A DNA stretch of 59,866 bases, from contig NZ_VVIW01000035.1 of NCBI RefSeq assembly GCF_011682045.1, forward strand, positions 1-59,866. The letters run 5' to 3'. The notes beneath the pieces were generated by a model, which searched no databases, was not told the DNA's origin, and saw nothing but the letters and a program-made list of their open reading frames with translations. Both the position numbers and the translations under genes were made by a program. This document shows, in pieces, positions 7,632-17,500 of the stretch. Origin of the DNA: Massilia aquatica (lineage in GTDB: Bacteria > Pseudomonadota > Gammaproteobacteria > Burkholderiales > Burkholderiaceae_D). Position 1 is the first letter of the stretch, and the number at the start of each line of letters is the position of its first letter.

Positions 7632-8560
7632 CGACAGAGCCAGAGTCATCTCAATCCACAGTTGATGTGGACGGTGTTTTGAAAGCGCTTCAGCATGAAG
7701 TCCAGCGTAAACTGAGCCGCTGCATGTTGCGTCTGCAGCAGTACGAGCGTTCGTTCAAGGCTATGGTCGCTGGCATGGCTGTAGAAGGTCCGGTAGCGCA
7801 ATTGCAAGCCGTGCAGGACCAGAAACGCGCCAGCATGAGCACCAAGACATTGGGCACGCTCGTCGGCATGTTCACCGGTAACCACTTAACTTCCGCATCA
7901 ACTGACGTCGAGGCTGAACCGGATGATGACGCTAGTTCCATCGGGCAACCTGTTGATGTCGCTTGGGCCAGCACCCGCTTCAATCTCTCGATGTCGCCTG
8001 AGCGCTACACGCAAACCAAGGATGGTTTGGCCGAGCTGGTTGCGCTGCGCAACGACCTGGTCCATCACCTCATTGAGCGTTTCGATTTATTTGACGAAAA
8101 CGGCTGCCGTGCAGCTGCTACCCACCTCGACACCTGCTACGAGCAAATTGATGCGCACGTTCTACGCCTGAAGGACTGGGCAATGAGCTTAGAGGAGACC
8201 CGAGCGCTGATGGCGTCATACGTGCAGTCAAAGGTCTTCGAGGATGCATTCGTACACGGAATCAATCCTGACGGCTCAGTGTGCTGGCCGCAGAGCACGA
8301 TAGTCGAGTGCTTGCGCAACGCGGAGATGGCTTGTCAGGAAGACGGGTGGACGTCCATTGACGCCGCCATAGGATTTATCGCGAAAGAAAATCGAGACCA
8401 AGTGCCAAGTCGCTATGGCTGCAAGACCTGGCGCCAGGTCTTGAGGAAATCAGGACTGTTCGAAGTTCGCTGCCCCGCGTCCACAGTCGGTGCGGTAGGT
8501 AGGGCGTGGTACCGTAGTCGTTCTGAAGGCCCGGGGGCCCCTAAGGCGGCCGTATTGTGA
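7628..8560 (+). CDS. OST-HTH (LOTUS)-domain protein, 310 aa
   Basis: The GTG start overlaps the previous stop by 4 bases, placing it firmly in the operon. Residues about 1-60 are helical. The middle (about 125-200) resembles a helical bundle with LAELVALRNDLVHHLIERFD. The C-terminal part, about residues 218-285, matches the OST-HTH/LOTUS pattern: a two-helix start (WPQSTIVECLRNAE), GWTSIDAAIGFIA, then SRYGCKTWRQVLRKSGLFEV. OST-HTH domains bind RNA, including G-rich RNA, and in bacteria often accompany nucleases. With the exonuclease and CoiA-like protein downstream it could be an RNA- or structure-sensing component; that role is inferred. Confidence 0.75.
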   Translation: MTTEPESSQSTVDVDGVLKALQHEVQRKLSRCMLRLQQYERSFKAMVAGMAVEGPVAQLQAVQDQKRASMSTKTLGTLVGMFTGNHLTSASTDVEAEPDDDASSIGQPVDVAWASTRFNLSMSPERYTQTKDGLAELVALRNDLVHHLIERFDLFDENGCRAAATHLDTCYEQIDAHVLRLKDWAMSLEETRALMASYVQSKVFEDAFVHGINPDGSVCWPQSTIVECLRNAEMACQEDGWTSIDAAIGFIAKENRDQVPSRYGCKTWRQVLRKSGLFEVRCPASTVGAVGRAWYRSRSEGPGAPKAAVL

Positions 8561-8600
8561 CGCCACCTGGCTAAACCGGAAACTATTGGAAGGCCATAAA

Positions 8601-9590
8601 ATGACTTCACTTAATCTGCAAAATCGCGTGGACCCTTGGGGCGAAATGCGCGCCGTTCCAAGCAGGGGTACGCTCATGGGGAACCGCAGCATCCTTCATG
8701 ATGAGGGAAATAAGATTGTTAGGCCGTGGGCGCATAAAGCGTGGGTCACGTGCTTGCTCAAATTCAACGGCATTAAGCGGCCTAAACCATTCTCTCCAGG
8801 GAACTACTCAGAGCTCTTTTCCATAGATGAAGCGACTGTGTTTGCTGCTGGACTGCCGCAACTTTTGAGAGACAAGGTTGAGTTTAGCGTAACGAATGAA
8901 AACGAGAATAATGCGATGGCCGTCGCAGCGGCCACGCGGTCGTTGAGGCGTGCGGAACGGCTCACGGAACTTGAGGGCTTGTGGGAGGCCAGCAACTCAG
9001 ACTTCGTTGTGGCGGATATCGAGACAACTGGCTTGGACGCTACGGTTTGCGAAATCTTGGAGATTGCTGCGCTTTTAGTTAATCCGGCAGGCGTCGTATT
9101 GCGCGAATTTAATGTGCTAGTAAGGGCGCGCGAGGAAATACCACCTTTCATCGTTGAACTAACGGGAATTTCCCAGATTCTCATCGACGAACACGGCGTA
9201 AGCGAGGAAACCGCCGTCCTGGAATTTGCATCATTCATCGGTAGAATGCCCATTTTCTTTCACAATGCTACCTTTGATACTGCGTTCCTGGCGCCCGCCC
9301 TAGCCAGGCATGGGCTGGTTTTTAATAATAAAGTGTTCGATACTCTAGCGACAGCGCGAGCCGCTTGGCCCGACCTGCGGTCTTACAAACTAGCGACCCT
9401 GGCGAAGATAATTGACAACGCGGCAGTGCCGACTCATCGCGCGCTGGCTGACGCAAGCGCGACTCTTTCGGTTTTGCTGGCCGCACGCGAGCTTGCTGGG
9501 TTTGGCGCGTCATCAATTGAGCCGGGTGTTATGCGAGATGACCTGAGCTTAATAGCGAACCAAGGCCAGCTCGACAACGAGCGAGTGTAA
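8601..9590 (+). CDS. DEDDh 3'-5' exonuclease domain protein, 329 aa (copy 1)
   Basis: DnaQ/ExoX-like exonuclease. The catalytic residues are visible: ADIETTGLD (Exo I, D and E), FFHNATFDTAFL (Exo II, D) and HRALADASA (Exo III, H and D). About 130 residues precede the nuclease domain and have no recognised fold. I place the start at ATG 8601, 8 bases after GGAAGG, rather than at the upstream TTG at 8586. It lies 5 bases before the CoiA-like gene. A longer homologue sits at 49522-51072, again followed by a CoiA-like gene, so the two proteins very likely work together. The substrate (DNA or RNA) cannot be told from sequence. Confidence 0.85.
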   Translation: MTSLNLQNRVDPWGEMRAVPSRGTLMGNRSILHDEGNKIVRPWAHKAWVTCLLKFNGIKRPKPFSPGNYSELFSIDEATVFAAGLPQLLRDKVEFSVTNENENNAMAVAAATRSLRRAERLTELEGLWEASNSDFVVADIETTGLDATVCEILEIAALLVNPAGVVLREFNVLVRAREEIPPFIVELTGISQILIDEHGVSEETAVLEFASFIGRMPIFFHNATFDTAFLAPALARHGLVFNNKVFDTLATARAAWPDLRSYKLATLAKIIDNAAVPTHRALADASATLSVLLAARELAGFGASSIEPGVMRDDLSLIANQGQLDNERV

Positions 9591-9595
9591 AGCGT

Positions 9596-11095
9596 ATGGG
9601 GGCATTGTTACGCGAAACTTTACAAACTGCGTTTGGCTTCAAAGACGGGAGAATACATGCGCCCGCTGACGTGAAGGCAGGCCTGGCTTGCGCTTGTACT
9701 TGTGTAGGGTGCGGCGCAATTCTTGTTGCGAAGAAGGGGCATAAGAAACGTTGGCACTTTGCGCACCATAACGTTGAAATTGGCGAGACATGTGCCGAGT
9801 CAGCAATCCATGCTGCTGCGAAGCAGGTGCTCCTGGACCATAATTGGATGCGCGTGCCGGGGTTAACGGTAGATGTTTCTAGCCGTGCGAAATCTGGTCC
9901 CGAGATGTACGAATCCACTACCCTATCGGAAGAGCGGACGATTCGTTTTGAACGTTCAGCCCCAGAAGTTTGGGAGACAGACGTCAGGCCAGACGTCGTT
10001 GGGTATAGGGGAGAACGTCGAATTCTGGTGGAGATGTATTTCAATCACAAGGTCGACGCAGAGAAACTGCGCAAAATCGCGCGCCTTGAGCTGCCTGCGA
10101 TTGAGGTAGACCTTTCAGATATGGACGTCTCAACTGGTTTCGATAGCATTACGCAGCGGGTAGTCCACGATGCCTCTCACAAATCCTGGCTGTTCTTTCC
10201 CAATCAAGAGGAGGAACGAAAACGTCTGCGGTCGAAGCTGGCACGAAGAATCCGGCTCATCAATAGCGAGCAGAGGACGAGAGATGCCGCGGTTAGGGAG
10301 CGGAGAGCAGCGGAGGAACGCAAGCTTAGAGAGGCTTTTACGCGCCGGCAAGAGGCAGCTCGCCGCTACCGTGAAATGTCATTTGAAAACAAGGAGCTTG
10401 ATTTACGGAAGCGTCTGGGTATCATCGGTCGCTGGCCCTATTACCTGCAGAAGGCAAGTTTAGACGGTAACGCAATTCAGGAAAAGCCGATGATTTGGCA
10501 AGCAGCGCTATTTGCGCGGTTTGTATTCAAGAAAGCCAACCTCAGCTATGACCTGGATTACAAATTAGTTCTAAGCTGGGTGCTGGAGAGGTTTGATACG
10601 GGTAGCAATTCAATAGATTCGGTAAGCGTCGAGGTCAAGCGCTACCTGGCCTACCTGTGCGCATGTGGGTTCCTCCGAAAGCTTCCAGTTTACCGGCACA
10701 AAGGTCAATGTTATGTCGTTGTTCATGGCGAGCTTGTACCTCCGAAACGAGTCGAAGAGTCAAAAAAGCCGCCTCTGCAGGCGCCGGTGCCCGCTGAGAT
10801 GGTCAAGCCTGTGCGTGGGCAGCATGAGCACTGGATATGGCGCGCTAGTTGGCCTATGTGGAACGACATTTGCGAAAAGGCCGGAGAGCTCATCGCAGCT
10901 TCCTCCCATGGGGAGCTACTCGAGGCACTCTTACATGAGTTGTCGCCTTTCAGGCGTCCGGACGAACCGCTTGAATGCGCGGCCATTATGAAAATACATG
11001 GCGTTTCTCAAGCCGAGGTGATGTCGTTCCTCGAGTCGTTAGGTTTAGTCTTGAAGAGCAGTCTCCCAGGTCGCGACCGGCCCACGAATAGATAG
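9596..11095 (+). CDS. CoiA-like zinc-ribbon/nuclease protein, 499 aa (copy 1)
   Basis: The N-terminus follows the CoiA plan: cysteines at residues 32, 34, 36 and 39, then KKRWHFAHH (about 51-58), a third cysteine group near 67 and ESAIHAAAKQVLL. A PD-(D/E)xK-like core follows: RPDVVGYRGERRILVEMYF with candidate catalytic D133 and E146, where CoiA proteins usually have ExQ or ExK rather than EMYF. A charged coiled coil spans about residues 205-260, and a helical C-terminal half holds LGIIGRWPYYLQKA and the late EHWIWRASWPMW. CoiA is known from competence; here the context is defence. It ends the five-gene operon and is paralogous to 51096-52601. Confidence 0.8.
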   Translation: MGALLRETLQTAFGFKDGRIHAPADVKAGLACACTCVGCGAILVAKKGHKKRWHFAHHNVEIGETCAESAIHAAAKQVLLDHNWMRVPGLTVDVSSRAKSGPEMYESTTLSEERTIRFERSAPEVWETDVRPDVVGYRGERRILVEMYFNHKVDAEKLRKIARLELPAIEVDLSDMDVSTGFDSITQRVVHDASHKSWLFFPNQEEERKRLRSKLARRIRLINSEQRTRDAAVRERRAAEERKLREAFTRRQEAARRYREMSFENKELDLRKRLGIIGRWPYYLQKASLDGNAIQEKPMIWQAALFARFVFKKANLSYDLDYKLVLSWVLERFDTGSNSIDSVSVEVKRYLAYLCACGFLRKLPVYRHKGQCYVVVHGELVPPKRVEESKKPPLQAPVPAEMVKPVRGQHEHWIWRASWPMWNDICEKAGELIAASSHGELLEALLHELSPFRRPDEPLECAAIMKIHGVSQAEVMSFLESLGLVLKSSLPGRDRPTNR

Positions 11096-11571
11096 CGTCC
11101 GAAGCCTTAGTGCTTTATTGGACTGTTCAAAGTGGGCAAGTTTCTGGGCGTTTTCGATGCCATATCCTTCGGTCTCCGTATGCGTGCCATTAAAATGGTG
11201 TCTCCTGCGGCAAGCTTCGCTAACTCTGCTAGAAACCAGAGTTCTTGGCGTTTTGCGGGAAACCGTTCAGCCTGCCGACGAGACCCCAACACTGCGCGAA
11301 CGTTTGACGCAGTACAAAAACCAGTAGTCAATTTTTTGATGCTTCCCCTGCGCGCGACGTCCTTATGCTGACAGCAGACAGGCGCGGCGGCGGTGAAGGG
11401 CGCCAATCCTTGACGTGCCGCTTGCTTTTTTTAAAGGCTGGCCAGTACGCTGCTTCGAACTACCGGCCCAGTCGCTAGGGCGCGTGGAGAGCTGAAGATA
11501 AATCCCATTTCTACACATGAATAGTCCATCTTCGGGCTGACGTACCCACCAAACTTCATGATTGAAACAAG
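11096..11571. other. Gap with no supported gene
   Basis: About 475 bases between the CoiA-like gene and the next ORF. Short frames in this stretch look like chance ORFs. No hairpin with a T-run was seen directly after 11095, and no clear promoter motif before 11572. Confidence 0.5.
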
Positions 11572-12060
11572 ATGATTACTATCTTCGATATTACGCTGAA
11601 CCACTTGAAAACTTCAACGTTTTACCCGCTTACCCGTGAAAGTGTCGTTGAACTTGCTCGGTCCTTCACTCGAGATGTCGCCCAAGAAGTACGCATTGCA
11701 GTCACTGCCGACGAAGACGATGAGGAATTGGGCATAGCTGTGGTGCTCGCAACTGTCGAGCTAAGCTGCACGAAAGACGCGGAGTGGGTCGTGCAGTATA
11801 TTTCGCACCCAGCGCAGAGCTCCCAGCTCACGGAATCGGTGACTCCAGTGGCAATGGACTTCGAGTCGTATGTTCGTCGAAATTCGGGCAGATGCCTGGT
11901 GAGGACAATCGAACCGGTAAGCGCAGAGCAGCTCGAAAAGGAAGGCTTGGGTCCGCTAGCAGTGCTCGACTTGCGCCCGGAAAATACAGCGCCACTTGTT
12001 CCTTTGAAAGCGGACGTAACTTTGCTGAAAGTGCCAAGTGGCGCTACACACAGCACTTAA
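11572..12060 (+). CDS. Hypothetical protein, 162 aa
   Basis: Intact ORF starting at ATG with a weak upstream GAAACAAG. The product is soluble and acidic in the middle (VTADEDDEELG) and shows alternating beta-type segments. No domain is recognised. It ends 4 bases into the convergent zinc-ribbon gene, so the two form a tail-to-tail pair; a comparable tail-to-tail arrangement recurs at 37752-39314 around the paralogue of that gene, although the partner there is not recognisably related. Confidence 0.55.
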   Translation: MITIFDITLNHLKTSTFYPLTRESVVELARSFTRDVAQEVRIAVTADEDDEELGIAVVLATVELSCTKDAEWVVQYISHPAQSSQLTESVTPVAMDFESYVRRNSGRCLVRTIEPVSAEQLEKEGLGPLAVLDLRPENTAPLVPLKADVTLLKVPSGATHST

Positions 12061-13016
12061 CGTTTGTGCTGGTCGGGCCAGTAGAGATGGTCGAGAGAAT
12101 CAATGATGAGCTCGAATTTCGCGGCCTGAAGCGTTGGCAAACCGTATGCCCACCACTGGACAACCTTACCTGAGGCTGCTAGCCCGTCTAATTCCTTCAA
12201 GATTGCTAGATGGCTTGTTGGCGCGCCAGCTACTGGGGCCTGTCGGACTACTACTTCGAATGGAACTAAGGAGTCCTTCGTCTTAACTTCGGTAGGCCAT
12301 TTTTCATTGTCTAGGATAATGAAGTGCCCATTCTCGGCCCGAACGACACCTCTGCCATTGTAGACACGCTCTGTGCCTGCTGGGCGTAAGTGTTTGCCTT
12401 GGAACGCTTTGCCGTAGGTAAATTTCTGCTTGTAGAGCGACAGAGGGTGAGCATTGACAACTTCGCTGTACTTGGCGTTGTACTCGGGCGTGCCGCTTTT
12501 CAGGTTAGCCTTCAGGGCTGTGTCACGGGCATCGTTGCGCAGACGAATGTATGCGTCTACGATTTGCCCCAACAGCGACGTAGTAAAGCGACTTGCCGTA
12601 ACTTCATCTGACGTGATGAGCTTTCGCCGACGCGCCACTTCAAAAGCATCTGGCGGTGGTCCCGTGCCATCATCGCCTGGACGGCGAACGAGTTGCGCTT
12701 TGCGCCGGTCTATTAGTACCTCAGGCAACTCGATTTCACCAACCACAGTTCGCCTTTGCTTTCCGGGACTGCCGGCGATTGCTATCAACGCGTCACTACC
12801 GGCCTCGCCATTGCATCCGTTGATATGCTCAGTGTTGGCCGGTAACTTAAAGTGAGGTGCTTTTACGCAGACTGTTGTGATGCATCTGGCTTCATAGGGG
12901 ACCTCGCAAAAAGGGCACCTGTAAGGCTCGTGGGAGACAGCGCTATCGACAAAGATATCTTTAAATTCCGATGCGGTTCGCACTTCACCGTTTGCGTTCA
13001 TACCAAGTGCGCTCAT
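12057..13016 (-). CDS. Zinc-ribbon protein, paralogue of 37752-38753 (319 aa)
   Basis: The N-terminal region holds RCPFCEVPYEARC, then KAPHFKL and HINGCNGE, a CxxC...HF...H...C arrangement like the metal-binding ribbon of CoiA-type proteins. The protein at 37752-38753 has the same elements (CAFCEVPY, KAPHFAV, HIGDCNGE) and the same later block: a lone RRRK/RRRM helix, SRFTTSLLGQIVDA versus SRFTSSLLASFIEA, HPLSLYKQKFTYGKAF versus YPLQLFEQKLNYSTAF, and the ending LDHLYW versus LDHLHI. The family is not one I recognise. Its paralogue sits in a helicase operon, so a nucleic-acid role is plausible. Confidence 0.65.
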   Translation of the reverse strand: MSALGMNANGEVRTASEFKDIFVDSAVSHEPYRCPFCEVPYEARCITTVCVKAPHFKLPANTEHINGCNGEAGSDALIAIAGSPGKQRRTVVGEIELPEVLIDRRKAQLVRRPGDDGTGPPPDAFEVARRRKLITSDEVTASRFTTSLLGQIVDAYIRLRNDARDTALKANLKSGTPEYNAKYSEVVNAHPLSLYKQKFTYGKAFQGKHLRPAGTERVYNGRGVVRAENGHFIILDNEKWPTEVKTKDSLVPFEVVVRQAPVAGAPTSHLAILKELDGLAASGKVVQWWAYGLPTLQAAKFELIIDSLDHLYWPDQHKR

Positions 13017-13754
13017 TCTTTTTCCTGTCGCGTTGCATTGACAATAATCTTAGTCTGCTCAGGTTCAGCAGGATGCGTTGTGTCATTCTAACCTAGGTTA
13101 CGCGTTTAGTTTCCGTGCGACCTGTGTTGGCGGACATGAGGCGGTAGAGCTTTTCGAGAGGCTCATCTTCGCTCTCACCAGGTAGGGCTCCGGTGGCTTG
13201 CCCGGGGAAGGCCACTGCTTGGGACACGCTAATGCCTTAAAGCATGCGCTGAGTTGGTGCATCACGACGGTGAGACAGCTGCTGAGTGCGATGAGCCCAA
13301 AGACAGCCACCTTAGGCCTGGCGGGATGCCGCTGGCCCATATTCTCAGCTGAAACTAAAGCAGTAGTCGAGGAAGACTTTTACGACCTGTAGTCGCACTG
13401 GCAAAAATTTTCGATGCCATCGCTCCGCGTCGATTGCAACCGAGGCGAATGCATGACTGCTTGGCGCCGGAGTAAGAAGTGACGCGCTAACTGTGGCGCC
13501 GTCTGCTTGTGGCGCGCCGACATTCCGTCCGTGGCGGCGCTACGTAGGCGGTTTCAATTTCCTCTTGCGGATTAGAGCGGGCGTACCCCTCCGGTTGGTT
13601 GGTTAGTCCGTCTTAACCATTCCAATATATTCGTGAAATTGGTCGTTCGATGTGATAAAGTCAATTGGTTCCAAGCAACGATTATGCATATTTTGAGTGT
13701 GCCGCTTTGACCATGTTCCTTTGACACATCCTAAACTACGACCAAAGTGAGACC
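13017..13754. other. Gap with decayed ORF fragments, upstream of hamA
   Basis: About 740 bases without an intact gene. A plus-strand frame around 13128-13392 reads HEAVELFERLIFALTR, a TAG, then a continuation ending FSAETKAVVEEDFYDL, which could be the tail of a lost gene. The last 150 bases before hamA are AT-richer and probably hold its promoter, but no clear -35/-10 pair stands out. Confidence 0.4.
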
Positions 13755-14585
13755 ATGCCCACGCAGTTACCGCACGTCAGCTGGCTAAAAAAGAAGGTCA
13801 AAAGGCTAGCGAGTCAATCTGGCCAGGAGATAACAGTCTACGAACTAAAATTTGACGGAGCCGATACATCTACGCTTACCGCCTGGGCGCAGCACTTCCG
13901 GCAGCACTATTGCCTAGATAGCAAAATCGACAAAATGAGGAAGGGTACCAATCTCTCCCGGGCAGAATACCTGACGCAGCTAGTCTTTCCCGACGCTACA
14001 CATGATTTCGGTCCCGCGACGCGCTCTGGTGACTTCGCCGAAATCCTAGTTTCTGATTTGTTAGAGGGTCTGTTGAACTACTGGGTGCCCAGGACTCGCT
14101 ATATTTCAAAGATGGTGCGTAATGAGTCGCCCAAAGGAACCGATGTAATCGGATTCAAGATAGTCTCCGATGACCTCGACGCCCCGTCGAAGAATGACAT
14201 TTTAATTTCTTTCGAGTCCAAAGCACAGTTCTCGGGCACAAGCGCAAAGCCGCGGCTCCAAAACGCGGTAATCGACTCGAAGAAGGACAAATATCGCATT
14301 GCCGAGTCATTGAACGCAATTAAGCAACGGTTGGATGACCAGGGTAAGGAAGATGAGGTTCTCAAAGTTGAGCGCTTTCAGGACCCTCTGGGGCGCCCCT
14401 ACAAGCTTAAGACTGGCGCAGCCGCGCTTTTTTGTAAAACCGTCTTCGACCCTGATGACGTCGAGTTGACAACTGACGCGAGCGACCACGATAACGCCGC
14501 GAACTTATCTCTGGTTGTAATACATGGCGCTCATATGATGAAACTCGTGCACCTCCTGTACGAAAGGGCTGCCAGTGAGGCCTAG
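13755..14585 (+). CDS. hamA: Hachiman nuclease subunit HamA (DUF1837), 276 aa
   Basis: Effector nuclease of the Hachiman anti-phage system, which pairs a DUF1837 nuclease with a helicase. Conserved features: SGDFAEILVSDLLE (E96), YISKMV (K119), PKGTDVIGF (D130) and ISFESKAQF with E154 and K156, the D-ExK core of the PD-(D/E)xK fold. In studied systems HamA is held inactive by HamB and cleaves DNA when HamB senses abnormal DNA, killing the infected cell; those facts are from the family, not from this sequence. The length is normal. Its stop overlaps the hamB frame by 11 bases. Confidence 0.9.
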   Translation: MPTQLPHVSWLKKKVKRLASQSGQEITVYELKFDGADTSTLTAWAQHFRQHYCLDSKIDKMRKGTNLSRAEYLTQLVFPDATHDFGPATRSGDFAEILVSDLLEGLLNYWVPRTRYISKMVRNESPKGTDVIGFKIVSDDLDAPSKNDILISFESKAQFSGTSAKPRLQNAVIDSKKDKYRIAESLNAIKQRLDDQGKEDEVLKVERFQDPLGRPYKLKTGAAALFCKTVFDPDDVELTTDASDHDNAANLSLVVIHGAHMMKLVHLLYERAASEA

Positions 14586-17500
14586 TACGAGAGCGCGGTA
14601 TGCAGCAGCCATCACTTTGTCTAAAGGAAAAATGTTCGAGTACGGTGTGCCTGTCGAGCACCATGTCGCCATGCCTGAAAATCTTGACTTGGAGTTGCAG
14701 TTTCCGTTGGCAATTGGGACCATCGGGGACTTCGCCAGGACGATTAATCTCAGCAACGGCGAGGCGTCCGTCGATTCTCAAAGCATTGATGATTTAGTTT
14801 TTGCGGCACAAGTGCTTCAAGCATTCGACGAATCGCAAATCGACAAAAAGTACTCGTTTGAGCTTGGGATTTTAGCGGCCGCGGCGTATTTTTTAGCCGA
14901 TATGCCCGGCCGAGCGCTTGTGCAGGCCCGCAAGCTCGTACAAAGCGGTTTGCCCGAGGATGATGCCTTGGGTAAAGCAGTTTGGATTTCGATAGCTAGT
15001 CCATGGCAACGGCATGAGGACGTGCACGTTGCAGACGAACTCGCCAGAAGGGTTCTCAACGCCCTTTACGACCATTTCCAATTTGGGACCACTTCGGGTG
15101 CCGTCATTCGCTATTCGCGAGAGTTAGTGACGGCCGCTTACAGTGATGGGACACCTCATGAGCTACTTTTTTCTGATGTGTTGAGCGCTATTTCGGTCAC
15201 GAGGGTAGCACATTCGGCTTGGAAGCTTCTTCCTAACTACTCGGGGATTTCTCCGGAGGCTTGGGAATCGTACCTGAAGCGCGATGGCGCAATCAGAGAC
15301 CTATGGCCGTCCCAACGTGTGTTAGGCGAAGCCGGACTGTACAGCGGGCAGTCGGGGATAATCCAAATGCCGACGAGCGCCGGTAAGACGCGGGCGATTG
15401 AAATTGTTATTCGTTCGGCTTTCATGTCGGGGCGAACCAATTTTGCGATTATCGTCGCGCCGTTTAGGGCCCTATGCCAGGAAATTTCAGCCGACCTGGA
15501 GAAGGTTTTTCAAGGCGATGCGTATCTGATAAATCAGCTTTCCGATAGCCTGCAGACCGATTACATAGCACAAGTGTTTGGGGAGTCCGAAGATGTGCGG
15601 CCGGTACCTCGAGTGATAGTTATGACGCCCGAAAAGCTCTTGTACGCGCTGCGTCAGCAACCCGAACTCGCTGAAGATGTGGGCTTGGTAATCTTCGATG
15701 AGGGACATCAATTCGATACAGGACCTCGTGGTATCACGTACGAGCTTTTGCTGACCTCTCTTAAAAAAGTCTTATCTCAGCACGTACAAACCCTCTTAAT
15801 TTCAGCTGTGATTGAGAACGCTCCAGCTATGGCCGATTGGCTATTTAGCGAAAATGGACTCGTTGTCTCCGACCAGCGACTGCAGAGCAGGCGGCTTGTC
15901 GCTTTCGCGAGCTTCCCGCCGGGGCGAGGCGGCCAGCTTGTTTTCAATGTCGCAGGGGAAGGCGAACAGGATTTCTTCGTCCCGCGAGTCATCAGTCGAC
16001 AGGAGCTAACAATCAAGAAATCTGAATCGGCCCAGCGTTTTTTTCCGACGGGCAAGAGCACGTCAATAGCGCTCTATCTGGCCCTTAAACAGTTAGTGAA
16101 CGGCGCAGCGGCAATTTATTGCAGTACCAAGCTCTCGGCGGCCAAAGTCGTACGAGATGCAGTCGAAGAGATTTTTTCGCGAGACGTGGCGCTGGCGGCA
16201 GCTAGTGTGCACTCAGACAAGGACGAAATTGCTCGGTTTGTTCGTCTCTACAGTGACAATTTTGGCGCTAAATCGTATCTCACGCTCGGGGCAGCCCTCG
16301 GCATTTTTGCGCACCATGCCAACACGCCCCACGGCATACGCCTGGCAATCGAATATGCGATGAGGAACGGCTGGATTCGCTTAGTGGTTTGCACATCCAC
16401 GCTCGCCCAAGGAGTAAATCTCCCCATTCGATATTTGTTCATTACAAATGCTTCGCAGGGCGCTGACGCAATTAAGCCCCGTGACTTCCGAAACCTCATG
16501 GGGCGTGTGGGCAGGGCCGGCATGCACACTGAAGGCACCGTGATATTCACTGACCCGAAACTGTACGACGATAGGAGAGTTGGGCGGGGAAGATATGCTT
16601 GGGCCGATACATTGAAGCTGTTGGTTCCTAGTAGTGGTGCGCCCACCGGCAGTTCGCTGCTTGAACTCGTGGCCCCTCTGGAAAATGATTACAGAACGGA
16701 GAGCTATCAGTCGCTCAGCGCTGGCGCAGTGACCGACATTCTCTCCAGCAGAGGCGAGAAGGGACTCGTTGAACTAATCCAGTTCGTAGAGGCAAACCCG
16801 GAGCAAGGCTTTGGCGCCAACGAAATGCGAAAACAGCTCCGGAACAAATTCCTCGCGGTAACCGCTATCGAGAGCTTTCTCATGGAAACTCAGGGAAGCT
16901 CCACGAGTAAGGATTTCGTAAGCGAGGCAGAGGCGCTAGCGGAGGAAACCCTCGCATATTTCTTAGCCACAGACGACGCCAAGCTACAGTTGCGAGAGGT
17001 TTTTGCAAATATCGCTTTGCGAATCGGCGTAGCGGTACCCGACAAGGAACTGCAATTTAGGTACGGCAAAACACTCCTTGGCGTCGACCAGGCGCTGAAA
17101 ATTGATGATTGGGTGAAGGAGAACCTGTTTGACCTAATTTTCATGACCTCTGAAGACCAGCTTTTCGCTGTTTTAACGCCGCTATTGTTTTCCTTGACTT
17201 CGAATAGCCTTGTTAGAGGTACTGAACCGCACGGCGCCATTTCCGAGTTGATTGAAGGCTGGTTAAACGGTGACACGTACAAGACTCTCCTAGAGAACAT
17301 CACCGCCACCAAGGCCACCTATCCTTACGGCAAGCAAAGACGCAAATTCAATATTGATATCATTGTGGGACTTTGTGAAAGTGTCTTGTCTTACGAATTT
17401 CCACTTTATCTCGCCGCAGTATCGGAGTCGTTGATGAGTTTGGCACCGTTTGAGGAAGGAGAAAAGCTTGCAAAACCGGTCCAGGAGCTACAGAAAAGAC

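Noticed and set aside
9529-10044. Long minus-strand ORF opposite the exonuclease/CoiA-like genes
   Set aside because: Shadow frame of two well-supported genes; the same shadow appears opposite the second copy.
13198-13392. Small ORF upstream of hamA
   Set aside because: No ribosome site, and the frame continues upstream past a stop; it looks like the tail of a decayed gene.
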